From Streptomyces sp. Tue 6430 (GTDB taxonomy: Bacteria; Actinomycetota; Actinomycetes; Streptomycetales; Streptomycetaceae), in assembly GCA_021568835.1 (NCBI GenBank), contig JAKGSH010000010.1, forward strand, positions 4,774,001 to 4,838,000: a stretch of DNA of 64,000 bases, read 5' to 3'. Position 1 is the first letter of the stretch. Each line of letters opens with the position of its first letter. Below the pieces are notes generated by a model. The model was given only the letters and a program-made list of their open reading frames with translations. It had not been told where the DNA came from and ran no database searches. Below are positions 16,473 through 25,795 of this stretch, piece by piece. Position numbers and translations under genes: made by a program.

Positions 16473-18091
16473 ATGGGGTTCGCGCGCACCTGCTCGGTGG
16501 CGCTGGTGGGCGTCGAAGGCGTCGTCGTCGAGGTCCAGGCCGACCTGGAACCCGGAGTGGCGGCGTTCACCCTGGTGGGACTGCCCGACAAGAGCCTGAG
16601 CGAGAGCCGGGACCGGGTCCGGGCGGCGGTGGTCAACTCGGGCGGCGAATGGCCGCAGAAGAAGCTCACCGTCGGCCTCAGCCCCGCCTCCGTGCCCAAG
16701 GCCGGCAGCGGCTTCGACCTCGCCATCGCCAGTGCCGTGCTCGGCGCGGCCGAGCGGATCGACCCGCGGGTGCTCGCCGACATCGTGATGATCGGCGAGC
16801 TGGGTCTCGACGGACGGGTCCGCCCGGTCCGCGGCATCCTCCCCGCGGTACTGGCGGCGGCGGACGCCGGCTACGAACAGGTGGTCGTCCCCGAGTGCGC
16901 CGCCGCCGAGGCCTCACTGGTCCCGGGCGTCTCCGTGCTCGGCGTGCGCAGCCTGCGCCAGCTGATCGCCGTCCTCGCCGACGAACCGGTGCCCGACGAG
17001 GAACCGGACGACCCGGGCCGGCCCGACCCGCTCATGGCCGGTCTGCGGATGCCCGGCACGGGCACCGGGGCGCACGGCCTCGGCACCGCCCCGCACGAGC
17101 CGGGGCACGACCTCACGGACGTCGTGGGACAGCGCTCGGCGCGCACGGCCGTCGAGGTGTCCGCGGCGGGCGGGCACCACCTGTTCCTGGAAGGCCCGCC
17201 GGGCGCCGGCAAGACCATGCTCGCGGAGCGCATGCCGGCCGTGCTGCCCCGGCTCAACCGGGAGGAGTCCCTCGAGGTCACGGCCGTCCACTCGGTCGCC
17301 GGCCTGCTGCCGACGGGCAAACCGCTGATCGACGTTCCCCCGTACTGCGCCCCGCACCACTCGGCCACCATGCAGGCGCTCGTCGGAGGCGGGCCCCACG
17401 TCGCCCGGCCCGGAGCCGTGTCGATGGCGCACCGCGGCATTCTCTTCCTGGACGAGACCCCGGAATTCAGCCCGCACGCCCTCGACGCCCTGCGGCAACC
17501 CCTGGAAGCCGGTCACGTCGTGATCGCGCGCAGCGCCGGCGTGGTGCGGTTTCCCGCGCGGTTCCTCATGGTGCTGGCCGCGAATCCGTGCCCGTGCGGC
17601 CGGTTCTCCCAGCGCGACAGCCTGTGCGAATGCCCGCCCTCGGCGATCCGCCGCTACCAGGCCCGGCTCTCCGGGCCACTGCTCGACCGGGTGGACCTGC
17701 GGGTGGAGGTCGACCCGGTCAGCAGGGCCGAACTGGCCCACCGCGGCCCGGCGGCGACTCCACGGCGACCGTCGCCGACCGGGTCCGGGCCGCACGCGAG
17801 CGCGCGGGGGCCCGGCTGGCTGGCACCCCTTGGCGGACCAACAGCGAGGTGCCCGGACGGGAGCTGCGCAGCCGGTGGCAACCCGCGACCGGCGCGATGG
17901 AGGAGGCCGAGCGGAGCCTGGAGCGCGGGGTGCTCACCGCCCGCGGGCTGGACCGCGTCCTGCGCGTCGCCTGGACCGTCGCCGACCTGGTCGGACACGA
18001 CCGGCCCGACGCGGGGGACGTCGCCCTGGCCCTGCAACTGCGCACAGGGGTCCCGCGCGGCGTGCCGATGGCGCTCGGAGCGCTGACGTGA
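16473..18091 (+). CDS. YifB/ComM-like Mg-chelatase family ATPase (frameshifted)
   Basis: AAA+ ATPase of the YifB/ComM group, related to magnesium chelatase subunits. ComM is a helicase aiding branch migration during natural transformation. The N-terminal ChlI-type domain (MGFARTCSVALVGVEG...) is followed by Walker A GPPGAGKT (about 241-248), Walker B ILFLDE, and a Cys cluster NPCPCGRFSQRDSLCECPP that may bind zinc. The frame breaks at 17747-17752 (AHRGP|AAT). With one base added it continues GGDSTATVADRVRAARERAG to the normal C-terminal lid, ending at TGA 18091, for about 539 residues. The stop overlaps the dprA start (GTGA). Confidence 0.92.
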
Positions 18092-19248
18092 GCGGCACCG
18101 ACGGGCCGGGCGGGGAGCGGCTCGCGCGGGCCTTCCTCACAAGGGTCCTCGAACCCGGCGACGAGGTCGGCGGCGCCTGGGTGCGCGAGCGCGGTGCCGG
18201 GGAGGTGGTACGGCGGCTGCGCGCCGGCCGGGAGGCCTTGCCCGGGGTCACCGGGCAGCGATGGGCCGGGCTCCTGGCGCGGGCCGCCCGGGCCGAGCCG
18301 GAACGGGACCTGGCCGCCGCCCGGGAGGCCGGGGTGCGGTTCGTGTGCCCTGGGGACACCGAGTGGCCCGGCCCGCTGGACGACCTCGGGGACGCCAGGC
18401 CGCTGGGCCTGTGGGTCCGCGGCCGGCCCAGCCTGCGGATGTGGGCGCTCAGGTCGGTCGCGGTCGTCGGCGCCCGCGCCTGCACCGAGTACGGCGCGCA
18501 CATGGCGGCCACCCTCGCCGCCGGTCTCGCCGAGCGCGGCTGGGTGGTGGTCTCCGGCGGCGCCTACGGCGTCGACGGCGCCGCGCACCGGGGCGCGCTC
18601 GCCGCGGGCGGCGCCACCGTCGCCGTGCTCGCGTGCGGGGTGGACCGGCCCTACCCGCGCGGACACGCGGGGCTGATCAACAGGATCGCGGAACAGGGGC
18701 TGGTCGTGGGCGAGCTGCCGCCGGGCGACCATCCCACGCAGAGCAGGTTCATCCTGCGCAACCGGGTCATCGCCGCGCTCACCGGCGGCACGGTGGTGGT
18801 CGAGGCGGCCTACCGCAGCGGCTCCCTCGTCACCGCGCGGGCGGCACAACGGCTGGGCCGGCACACCATGGGCGTCCCCGGCCCCGCCACCAGCGGACTC
18901 TCGGCGGGGGTCCACGAACTCCTGCGCGCGGAGGCCGTGCTGGTCACCGATGCCGCGGAGATCGTCGAACTGGTCGGCGGCATCGGAGAACTGGCCCCGG
19001 AGCGGCGCGGTCCGGTGCTGCCCCACGACCTGCTGGAGCCGGACGCCCGGCGCATCCTGGCCGCGCTTCCCGGCCGGCGGGCGGCGACGGTCGACGAGAT
19101 CGCCCGGGAGGGCGGCACCACCAAGGACGACGCGATCGCGAGGCTGTACGAACTCAGGGCACTCGGCCATGTCGAACGACACGGCGACGACTGGAAGTTG
19201 ACACGCCAGGCGATGGTCGCCGCGCGAGCGGGGCGACGCTCGTGTTGA
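18088..19248 (+). CDS. dprA: DNA-processing protein DprA
   Basis: A single-strand-DNA-binding, RecA-loading protein of natural transformation that is also conserved in non-competent bacteria. GTG 18088 overlaps the preceding gene by four bases. The 386-residue product has an N-terminal helical region, then a Rossmann-like DprA core: VAVVGARACTEYG, VVVSGGAYGVDGAAHRGAL and RFILRNRVIAALTGGTVVVE. A C-terminal winged-helix (EIAREGGTTKDDAIARLYEL) completes it. All conserved blocks are intact. The yraN-yifB-dprA neighbourhood is the usual Actinobacterial set. Confidence 0.96.
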   Translation: MSGTDGPGGERLARAFLTRVLEPGDEVGGAWVRERGAGEVVRRLRAGREALPGVTGQRWAGLLARAARAEPERDLAAAREAGVRFVCPGDTEWPGPLDDLGDARPLGLWVRGRPSLRMWALRSVAVVGARACTEYGAHMAATLAAGLAERGWVVVSGGAYGVDGAAHRGALAAGGATVAVLACGVDRPYPRGHAGLINRIAEQGLVVGELPPGDHPTQSRFILRNRVIAALTGGTVVVEAAYRSGSLVTARAAQRLGRHTMGVPGPATSGLSAGVHELLRAEAVLVTDAAEIVELVGGIGELAPERRGPVLPHDLLEPDARRILAALPGRRAATVDEIAREGGTTKDDAIARLYELRALGHVERHGDDWKLTRQAMVAARAGRRSC

Positions 19249-19534
19249 CCGAGGGGGTTCGGCCGTCCGAGGGAACGCCGGAGCCCTTGAGATTGACCGT
19301 AGTTGACGCGGTCCGCCGGTCACCCAGGGCGACCGCCGCGCCCCGCCGGGGCACCCGACGGAACGTGTCCGCGCACAGCGCGGGCCACGCTGTTCGCACA
19401 CCGCGACACCCCAGTCACGCTACGCTCACGAGGATTCCCGTACAGAACGGCCACTCAGCACCCCCCGACACCAGACCGACGGCTCACCCCAGACCCCCGC
19501 ACGCGCATCACGGCAGAACGACACAAGGCGACGA

Positions 19535-20374
19535 ATGCCCCAGCACACCTCCGGGTCCGACCGGGCGGCGATCCCCCAGCCGCCCGTGACGGTGGCAGCG
19601 TGCGCCCGCCCGCTCCCTCGACACTCGACGAGCTGTGGCGGTCGTACAAGGCGACGGGGGACGAGCGGCTGCGGGAGCAGCTGATCCTGCACTACTCACC
19701 GCTCGTGAAGTACGTGGCGGGCCGGGTGAGCGTGGGCCTGCCCCCAACGTGGAGCAGGCCGACTTCGTGTCCTCGGGGTGTTCGGGCTGATCGACGCGAT
19801 CGAGAAGTTCGACATCGAGCGGGAGATCAAGTTCGAGACGTATGCGATCACCCGGATCCGGGGCGCGATGATCGACGAACTGCGCGCGCTGGACTGGATC
19901 CCCCGGTCGGTCCGGCAGAAGGCGCGGAACGTGGAACGGGCCTACGCCACCCTGGAGGCACGGCTCAAACGGACCCCGTCGGAGGTCGAGGTGGCCGCCG
20001 AACTGGGCATCGCGGTGGACGACCTGCACTCGGTGTTCAGCCAGTTGTCGCTGGCCAACGTCGTGGCCCTGGAGGAGCTGCTGCACGTCGGCGGCGAGGG
20101 CGGGGACGGCCTCAGCGTCATGGACACCCTGGAGGACACCGCCGCGGACAACCCCGTGGAGGTGGCCGAGGACCGTGAACTGCGGCGATTCCTGGCGCGG
20201 GCCATCAACACCCTGCCCGAGCGGGAGAAGACGGTCGTGACGCTGTACTACTACGAAGGGCTGACCCTCGCCGAGATCGGCAACGTGCTGGGGGTCACCG
20301 AGAGCCGGGTCAGCCAGATCCACACCAAATCCGTGCTCCAGCTGCGCGCGAAACTGGCCGGCTTCGGCCGTTGA
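19535..20374 (+). CDS. whiG: Sporulation sigma factor WhiG (three frameshifts in this sequence)
   Basis: Sigma factor of the FliA type that commits aerial hyphae to sporulation. ATG 19535 gives MPQHTSGSDRAAIP. The frame then needs one extra base at each of three places: the C5 run 19574-19578 (to read AIPPAARDGG), the C5 run 19741-19745 (to read GLPPNVEQADF) and the G4 run 19775-19778 (to read SSGVFGLIDAIEKF). Between the breaks, regions 1.2-2 and later 3 and 4 match WhiG closely (ELRALDWIPRSVRQKAR; LTLAEIGNVLGVTESRVSQ). The three losses sum to one codon, so the repaired gene has 280 residues, the size known for S. coelicolor WhiG. This is strong evidence for base-calling error. A real break would give a white, non-sporulating strain. 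Confidence 0.93.
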
Positions 20375-20487
20375 CCCGGCCGCCCCGGACCGGGGAGGTG
20401 CGGCGACGGGCGGTGGGCCCACGGCTGTGGTGCGGGTCGCGCCGCGTCGTGCGGCCGGAGCCACTCCCCATGCGGGGGCGGCGTCCG

Positions 20488-20493
20488 TAGAGT
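20488..20493 (+). promoter_or_regulatory. -10 element of a leaderless TetR gene
   Basis: TAGAGT at 20488-20493 fits TAnnnT and lies 7 bases before GTG 20501, so transcription would begin at or next to the start codon. No clear -35 is present. Confidence 0.4.
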
Positions 20494-20500
20494 GGACGGC

Positions 20501-21079
20501 GTGCCAAGGATTCGAGCGGCCTCCGTGGCCGAGCACCGGTCGATGCAGCGAGCCGCCCTGCTGGACGCGGCCCGTTCGCTGTTGTCCGAGGGCGGTACGG
20601 AGGCGCTGACCTTCCCCGCTCTCGCCGAGCGGACGGGGCTCGCGCGCTCCTCCGTGTACGAGTACTTCCGGTCCCGGGCCGCCGTGGTCGAGGAGCTGTG
20701 CGAGGTGGACTTCCCCGTCTGGGCCGCCGAGGTCGAGGCGGCGATGGCCGTGGCGGAAGGGCCGGAGGCCAAGGTCGAGGCGTACGTGCGCCGGCAGCTG
20801 GCGCTGGTCGGGGACCGGCGGCACCGGGCCGTCGTGGCGATCTCGGCGAGCGAGCTGGACGCGGGGGCGCGGGAGAAGATCAGGGCCGCGCACGGAGGCC
20901 TCGTGGCGATGATCGTCGAAGCGGTGGCGGAGACGGGACACGCGGAGCCGCGGTTGGCGGCCATGCTCGTCCAGGGCGTCGTGGACGCGGCCGTGCGCAG
21001 GATCGAGCTGGGCGTGGAGGAGGCCTCCGTGGTGACGGAGGCGGCGGTGGCGATGGTGGTGCGGGGGGTCCGGGGGTAG
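20501..21079 (+). CDS. TetR family transcriptional regulator
   Basis: A 192-residue regulator. The N-terminal helix-turn-helix occupies residues ~25-55 (LSEGGTEALTFPALAERTG ... SSVYEYFRSRAAVVEEL), followed by an all-helical ligand-binding region. GTG 20501 is chosen because of the -10 element just upstream; GTG 20492 in the same frame is the alternative. It follows whiG in the same direction. Nothing around it reveals a target; an autoregulatory site was not seen. Conserved beside whiG in related genomes as I recall. Confidence 0.9.
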   Translation: MPRIRAASVAEHRSMQRAALLDAARSLLSEGGTEALTFPALAERTGLARSSVYEYFRSRAAVVEELCEVDFPVWAAEVEAAMAVAEGPEAKVEAYVRRQLALVGDRRHRAVVAISASELDAGAREKIRAAHGGLVAMIVEAVAETGHAEPRLAAMLVQGVVDAAVRRIELGVEEASVVTEAAVAMVVRGVRG

Positions 21080-21197
21080 ATCCCGCGCCCGTGTCCGCCG
21101 TCGGTGGTGGGTGAGCTGTGCGGCCCGGCCGGCCCGGGTGCCGGCCTTCGGCGGCCGGGAGCCGCTCCGGACGGCACGGTCGCCGCGGATCACCGGA

Positions 21198-21842
21198 CTA
21201 CGGCAGCGGCACGCCCAGGACGGGCAGCAGCCGTGCCGGGGTCCTCGCGCTCAGCCGTGCCGGGAGCAGCGACAGCGGGTTCAGGTAGACATGGTCCCTG
21301 CGCAGGCCCCAGTGCAGGCACGGGACGGCGCAGTGGGAGGGCGTGGCGGCGAGGGTGCCGACCGGCTGGGACGGGGTGACCTCGTCGCCCTCGGAGACCG
21401 AGGGGCGCACCGGCGTGTAGGTCGTGCGCAGGGGCGGGGTGCCCGTGCCCGTCAGTTCCAGTGAGACCACGCCCCGACCCGCCACCTGGCCCGCGAACAG
21501 CACCCGGCCCGCTGCCACCGCCCGGACCGGGGCGCCGACGGGGGCCGCCAGGTCGACACCGCGGTGGCCGCGGGCGTACGGGGTGGCCGGGGGGTCCCAA
21601 CCGCGCACCACCACGGGGCGGACGCCCACCGGCCAGGACCGTGCGATCACCGGAACGGGCGCAGGCGCAGGCACAGGATCCGGTGCCGGTGCCTGCGCCG
21701 GGGCCGACGACCGGACCGGAGGCGGGGCCGATGACCGGACCGGAACCGGAGTCCGGACCGGATCGGGTGAGGCGCCGGCCGCCGAGGCCGTCGCGGTGAG
21801 CAGGAGGCCCAGCAGCAGGGGCGGGAATCGCTTGCCGTGCAT
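21198..21842 (-). CDS. Secreted LytM/M23-domain protein, probably catalytically dead
   Basis: Exported protein with a signal peptide (MHGKRFPPLLLGLLLTATAS), a Pro/Ser-rich linker and a LytM domain. The zinc ligands of M23 endopeptidases are recognisable: GHRGVDLAAP supplies His and Asp, and CLHWGLR supplies the last His. However, the first His of the usual H-x-H is Cys, and the usual YxH catalytic site reads TYTPVRP. The two catalytic histidines are therefore missing, as in LytM proteins that regulate other hydrolases. ATG 21842 (214 residues) is preferred because it starts directly at the signal peptide; ATG 21869 is the alternative. It is divergent from rpsB. Confidence 0.88.
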   Translation of the reverse strand: MHGKRFPPLLLGLLLTATASAAGASPDPVRTPVPVRSSAPPPVRSSAPAQAPAPDPVPAPAPVPVIARSWPVGVRPVVVRGWDPPATPYARGHRGVDLAAPVGAPVRAVAAGRVLFAGQVAGRGVVSLELTGTGTPPLRTTYTPVRPSVSEGDEVTPSQPVGTLAATPSHCAVPCLHWGLRRDHVYLNPLSLLPARLSARTPARLLPVLGVPLP

Positions 21843-21965
21843 GACGGTCAGGAGTCGCTCGACGTGCATGGGAGTACGGTCCCCGCCCGCGGGCCGACGG
21901 CGCCGGACCTGTGGATCACTCCCCGGTTGTGGACAGCGGCGTCACCCGGTACCCCGCGGGTCCCG

Positions 21966-22023
21966 TACACTTCTTCTGGCGATCCGGGTCACCGGGTCGA
22001 CTTCGCACGCCCCGGTACCGGGG
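21966..22023 (+). promoter_or_regulatory. rpsB leader: -10-like box and 14-bp palindrome
   Basis: The ~300-base gap before rpsB holds TACACT at 21966-21971 as a likely -10 with a transcribed leader of about 170 bases. In the leader CCCCGGTACCGGGG (22010-22023) is a perfect palindrome that can form a hairpin. Ribosomal protein S2 often controls its own mRNA, so a leader element is plausible. A DnaA-box-like CTGTCCACAA on the minus strand lies at 21927-21936. The ribosome-binding site AAGGAG is at about 22138-22143. Confidence 0.4.
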
Positions 22024-22149
22024 TCCCGGCAGTGGTCGGATTCCGGTATCTGCGCCCCTCGGTCCTTCGTGGCTCGGCGCATCGCGGGCGTCAGGCGCGG
22101 GAGCCGTCCGGTACCCGCGGCACAACCGAGAAAAACAAGGAGAACGGCC

Positions 22150-23103
22150 ATGGCCGTCGTCACGATGCGGGAGCTGCTGGAGAGCGGCGTCCACTTCGGT
22201 CACCAGACCCGTCGCTGGAACCCGAAGATGAAGCGCTTCATCTTCACCGAGCGCAACGGCATCTACATCATCGACCTGCTCCAGTCGCTGTCGTACATCG
22301 ACCGCGCCTACGAGTTCGTCAAGGAGACCGTCGCCCACGGCGGCACGGTCATGTTCGTCGGCACGAAGAAGCAGGCGCAGGAGGCCATCGCCGAGCAGGC
22401 CACCCGCGTCGGCATGCCCTACGTCAACCAGCGCTGGCTGGGCGGCATGCTCACCAACTTCTCGACCGTCTACAAGCGTCTGCAGCGCCTCAAGGAGCTC
22501 GAGCAGATCGACTTCGAGGACGTCGCCGCGTCGGGTCTGACGAAGAAGGAGCTCCTGGTCCTCTCGCGTGAGAAGGCCAAGCTCGAGAAGACCCTCGGTG
22601 GTATCCGCGAGATGTCCAAGGTTCCCAGCGCCGTCTGGATCGTGGACACCAAGAAGGAGCACATCGCGGTCGGCGAGGCCCGGAAGCTCAACATCCCGGT
22701 CGTCGCCATCCTCGACACCAACTGCGACCCCGACGAGGTCGACTACAAGATCCCGGGCAACGACGACGCGATCCGCTCCGTCACCCTGCTCACCCGCGTG
22801 ATCGCCGACGCCGTGGCCGAGGGCCTCATCTCCCGCTCCGGTGTCGCCACCGAGGGCAAGGGCGACAAGGCCGCCGGCGAGCCGCTGGCCGCGTGGGAGC
22901 GCGACCTGCTCGAGGGCGAGAAGAAGGCGGACGCCGAGACCGTCGAGAACACGGACGACGCCGCCGAGAAGCCGGCCGAGGCCGCTGCCGAGGCGCCCGT
23001 CGCCGAGGCCGCCGCTGAGGCGCCGGCTGCCGAGGAGGCCCCCGCTGCGGAGGCTCCGGCCGCCGAGGGCGAGGCTCCGGCCGCCGAGGGCGAGCAGGCC
23101 TGA
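22150..23103 (+). CDS. rpsB: 30S ribosomal protein S2
   Basis: A 317-residue S2 from ATG 22150 (MAVVTMRELLESGVHFGHQ) with a good AAGGAG site upstream. The S2 core ends near residue 235. The last ~55 residues are an Ala/Glu/Pro-rich tail (AEAPAAEEAPAAEAPAAEGE) common in Actinobacterial S2. The much longer open frame upstream is not coding. It is first in the rpsB-tsf-pyrH-frr-cdsA block, with a hairpin between it and tsf. Confidence 0.98.
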   Translation: MAVVTMRELLESGVHFGHQTRRWNPKMKRFIFTERNGIYIIDLLQSLSYIDRAYEFVKETVAHGGTVMFVGTKKQAQEAIAEQATRVGMPYVNQRWLGGMLTNFSTVYKRLQRLKELEQIDFEDVAASGLTKKELLVLSREKAKLEKTLGGIREMSKVPSAVWIVDTKKEHIAVGEARKLNIPVVAILDTNCDPDEVDYKIPGNDDAIRSVTLLTRVIADAVAEGLISRSGVATEGKGDKAAGEPLAAWERDLLEGEKKADAETVENTDDAAEKPAEAAAEAPVAEAAAEAPAAEEAPAAEAPAAEGEAPAAEGEQA

Positions 23104-23120
23104 CCCGTCGGGACGTGCGA

Positions 23121-23155
23121 CGGCGGGAGCGGTGACATCGAGTCCGCTCCCGCCG
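23121..23155 (+). terminator. Hairpin between rpsB and tsf (terminator or attenuator)
   Basis: A perfect 12-bp stem, CGGCGGGAGCGG (23121-23132) with CCGCTCCCGCCG (23144-23155), 18 bases after the rpsB stop. Because tsf follows in the same direction after only 100 more bases, this may be a partial terminator that sets the S2 to EF-Ts ratio. Confidence 0.7.
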
Positions 23156-23258
23156 TTCACCCGTAGGCCAGCGGTGGGTCGCGGCCCCACGGTCACGTGT
23201 GGGCCACAGACCCCGTAGATCTCCGATCTTCCAGACTTCGAGAAAGACTCACAGACTC

Positions 23259-24094
23259 ATGGCGAACTACACCGCCGCCGACGTCAAGAAGCTCCGCGAG
23301 CTCACCGGCGCCGGCATGATGGACTGCAAGAAGGCCCTGGACGAGGCCGAGGGCAACGTCGACAAGGCCGTCGAGGCGCTCCGCATCAAGGGCCAGAAGG
23401 GCGTCGCCAAGCGCGAGGGCCGCTCCGCCGAGAACGGCGCCGTGGTCTCCATCGTCGCCGACGACAACTCCTCCGGCGTCCTGGTCGAGCTGAAGTGCGA
23501 GACGGACTTCGTCGCCAAGGGCGAGAAGTTCCAGGCCGTCGCCAAGACGATCGCCGAGCACGTCGCCAAGACCTCCCCGGCCGACATCGAGGCGCTGCTC
23601 GCCTCCGAGATCGAGCCCGGCAAGACCGTCCAGGCGTTCGTGGACGAGGCCAACGCCAACCTGGGCGAGAAGATCGTCCTGGACCGCTTCGCGCAGTTCG
23701 CGGACGGCTACGTCTCCGTCTACATGCACCGCACGATGCCCGACCTGCCCCGCAGATCGGTGTCCTCGTCGAGCTGGACAAGCCCAACGCCGAGGTCGCC
23801 AAGGGCATCGCCCAGCACATCGCCGCCTTCGCGCCGAAGTACCTCTCCAAGGAGGACGTGCCGGCCGAGGTCGTCGAGTCGGAGCGTCGTATCGCCGAGG
23901 AGACCACCCGCGCCGAGGGCAAGCCCGAGGCCGCGATCGCCAAGATCGTCGAGGGTCGCCTCAACGGCTTCTTCAAGGACGCCACGGTCCTCGGCCAGCC
24001 GTACGCCCTGGACAACAAGAAGTCCGTGCAGAAGGTCCTGGACGAGGCCGGTGTCACCCTGAAGCGCTTCGCGCGCATCAAGGTCGGCATCTGA
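23259..24094 (+). CDS. tsf: Elongation factor Ts (frameshifted in this sequence)
   Basis: Guanine nucleotide exchange factor for EF-Tu, essential for growth. ATG 23259 reads MANYTAADVKKLRELTGAGM, with the TGAGMMDCKKAL signature. After residue ~163 the frame breaks at the C4 run 23748-23751. One restored base gives DLPPQIGVLVELDKPNAEV and the normal dimerisation and C-terminal regions ending RFARIKVGI. The repaired protein has 278 residues, the standard Streptomyces size. Because loss of EF-Ts would not be viable, this frameshift must be an error in the sequence. Confidence 0.96.
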
Positions 24095-24280
24095 GTCCGT
24101 ACCGCGACGGACGCCCGGCCCCGGTAGGGTCGGCAGCAGTCGTCCGTGGACGCCGTCACCTGGCGTGTGGCGGACGACAGCAGATCTGACGAGGAGGCCA
24201 TTGCCGCGCATGGGTTGTGAACACCCCACCGGCAGTGGCCTTCTTCGTATGTGCACCACGTGAAAGAGGCGGGATCTCCC

Positions 24281-25042
24281 ATGACCACCACCAAGGCCCA
24301 GAAGAGCGACGACGGCGAAGTGAGCGGACGGTTTCTGCTGAAGCTGTCCGGAGAGGCTTTCGCCGGTGGCGGCAGCCTGGGTGTGGACCCCGACGTGGTG
24401 CACAAGATCGCTCGCGAGATCGCGGCCGTCGTGCGTGACGGGGCGCAGATCGCGGTGGTCATCGGCGGCGGCAACTTCTTCCGCGGCGCCGAACTCCAGG
24501 TACGCGGCATGGACCGGGCCCGTTCGGACTACATGGGCATGCTCGGCACGGTCATGAACTGCCTCGCCCTCCAGGACTTCCTGGAGAAGGAGGGCATCGA
24601 CAGCCGCGTCCAGACCGCCATCACCATGGGCCAGGTCGCCGAGCCGTACATCCCGCTGCGCGCCGTGCGCCACCTGGAGAAGGGCCGCGTGGTCATCTTC
24701 GGCGCCGGTATGGGCATGCCGTACTTCTCCACCGACACCACCGCCGCCCAGCGCGCCCTTGAGATCGACGCCGAAGCCCTCCTCATGGGCAAGAACGGCG
24801 TGGACGGCGTCTACGACTCCGACCCGAAGACCAACCCCGGGGCCGTCAAGTTCGACGCCCTCGGCTACGGCGAGGTCATCACCCGCGACCTGAAGGTCGC
24901 CGACGCCACCGCCATCACGCTGTGCCGCGACAACAAGCTCCCGATCCTCGTCTTCGAGCTTCTGGCCGAGGGCAATATCGCGCGGGCCGTCAAGGGTGAG
25001 AAGATCGGCACGCTGGTGAGTGAGCAAGGCAGCCGGACCTGA
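24281..25042 (+). CDS. pyrH: Uridylate kinase PyrH
   Basis: UMP kinase of the amino acid kinase fold, making UDP for RNA, cell wall sugars and CTP. It has 253 residues from ATG 24281 (MTTTKAQKSDDGEVSGRF). Conserved blocks are LLKLSGEAFAG (phosphate loop), VVIGGGNFFRG and the ALLMGKNGVDGVYDSDP region. The N-terminus is ~10 residues longer than in enteric PyrH, as usual in Actinobacteria. It follows tsf after 186 bases and probably has its own promoter or reads through. Confidence 0.97.
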   Translation: MTTTKAQKSDDGEVSGRFLLKLSGEAFAGGGSLGVDPDVVHKIAREIAAVVRDGAQIAVVIGGGNFFRGAELQVRGMDRARSDYMGMLGTVMNCLALQDFLEKEGIDSRVQTAITMGQVAEPYIPLRAVRHLEKGRVVIFGAGMGMPYFSTDTTAAQRALEIDAEALLMGKNGVDGVYDSDPKTNPGAVKFDALGYGEVITRDLKVADATAITLCRDNKLPILVFELLAEGNIARAVKGEKIGTLVSEQGSRT

Positions 25043-25237
25043 CCGGGGGAACTCCCGGGTCCGGCCCGTAGGAACCCCGGTTCGTACGACAAAGCCTGAC
25101 CGGGCTACGGACCCCGGCCGGAGGATGGACAATGTCCTGCCGGTCGGGAACCGTGCAGGAAGAAGACGCGACGCAGCCGGCCGCCGCCTCCGCGAGGAGC
25201 CGCAGCCGGGCCTACTCAAGACACGCAGGAGCAAGTG

Positions 25238-25795
25238 GTGATCGAAGAGACCCTCCTCGAGGCCGAGGAGAAGATGGAGAAGGCCGTCGTGGTCGCCAAG
25301 GAGGACTTCGCCGCGATCCGCACCGGCCGTGCGCACCCGGCGATGTTCAACAAGATCGTGGCCGACTACTACGGCGCGCCGACGCCGATCAACCAGCTGG
25401 CTTCGTTCTCCGTGCCGGAGCCGCGCATGGCGGTCGTGACCCCGTTCGACAAGAGCGCGCTGCGCAACATCGAGCAGGCGATCCGCGACTCGGACCTCGG
25501 TGTCAACCCGAGCAACGACGGCAACATCATCCGGGTGGTGTTCCCCGAACTGACCGAGGAGCGCCGCCGCGACTACATCAAGGTCGCCAAGGGCAAGGGC
25601 GAGGACGCCAAGGTGTCCATCCGCGCCGTGCGCCGCAAGGCCAAGGACGCCATCGACAAGCTCGTCAAGGACGGCGAGGTCGGGGAGGACGAGGGCCGCC
25701 GTGCGGAGAAGGAACTCGACGACACCACCGCGAAGTACGTCGCGCAGGTGGACGAGCTCCTGAAGCACAAGGAAGCGGAGCTGCTCGAGGTCTGA
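25238..25795 (+). CDS. frr: Ribosome recycling factor
   Basis: Splits the post-termination 70S complex together with EF-G. It has 185 residues from GTG 25238 (VIEETLLEAEEKMEKAV). CAGGAG at 25226-25231 is 6 bases upstream, which favours this GTG over the adjacent in-frame GTG 25235. The typical domain I coiled coil and domain II (RTGRAHPAMFNKIVADYYGAP) are present. Its stop overlaps the cdsA start by one base (TGATG). Confidence 0.98.
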   Translation: MIEETLLEAEEKMEKAVVVAKEDFAAIRTGRAHPAMFNKIVADYYGAPTPINQLASFSVPEPRMAVVTPFDKSALRNIEQAIRDSDLGVNPSNDGNIIRVVFPELTEERRRDYIKVAKGKGEDAKVSIRAVRRKAKDAIDKLVKDGEVGEDEGRRAEKELDDTTAKYVAQVDELLKHKEAELLEV

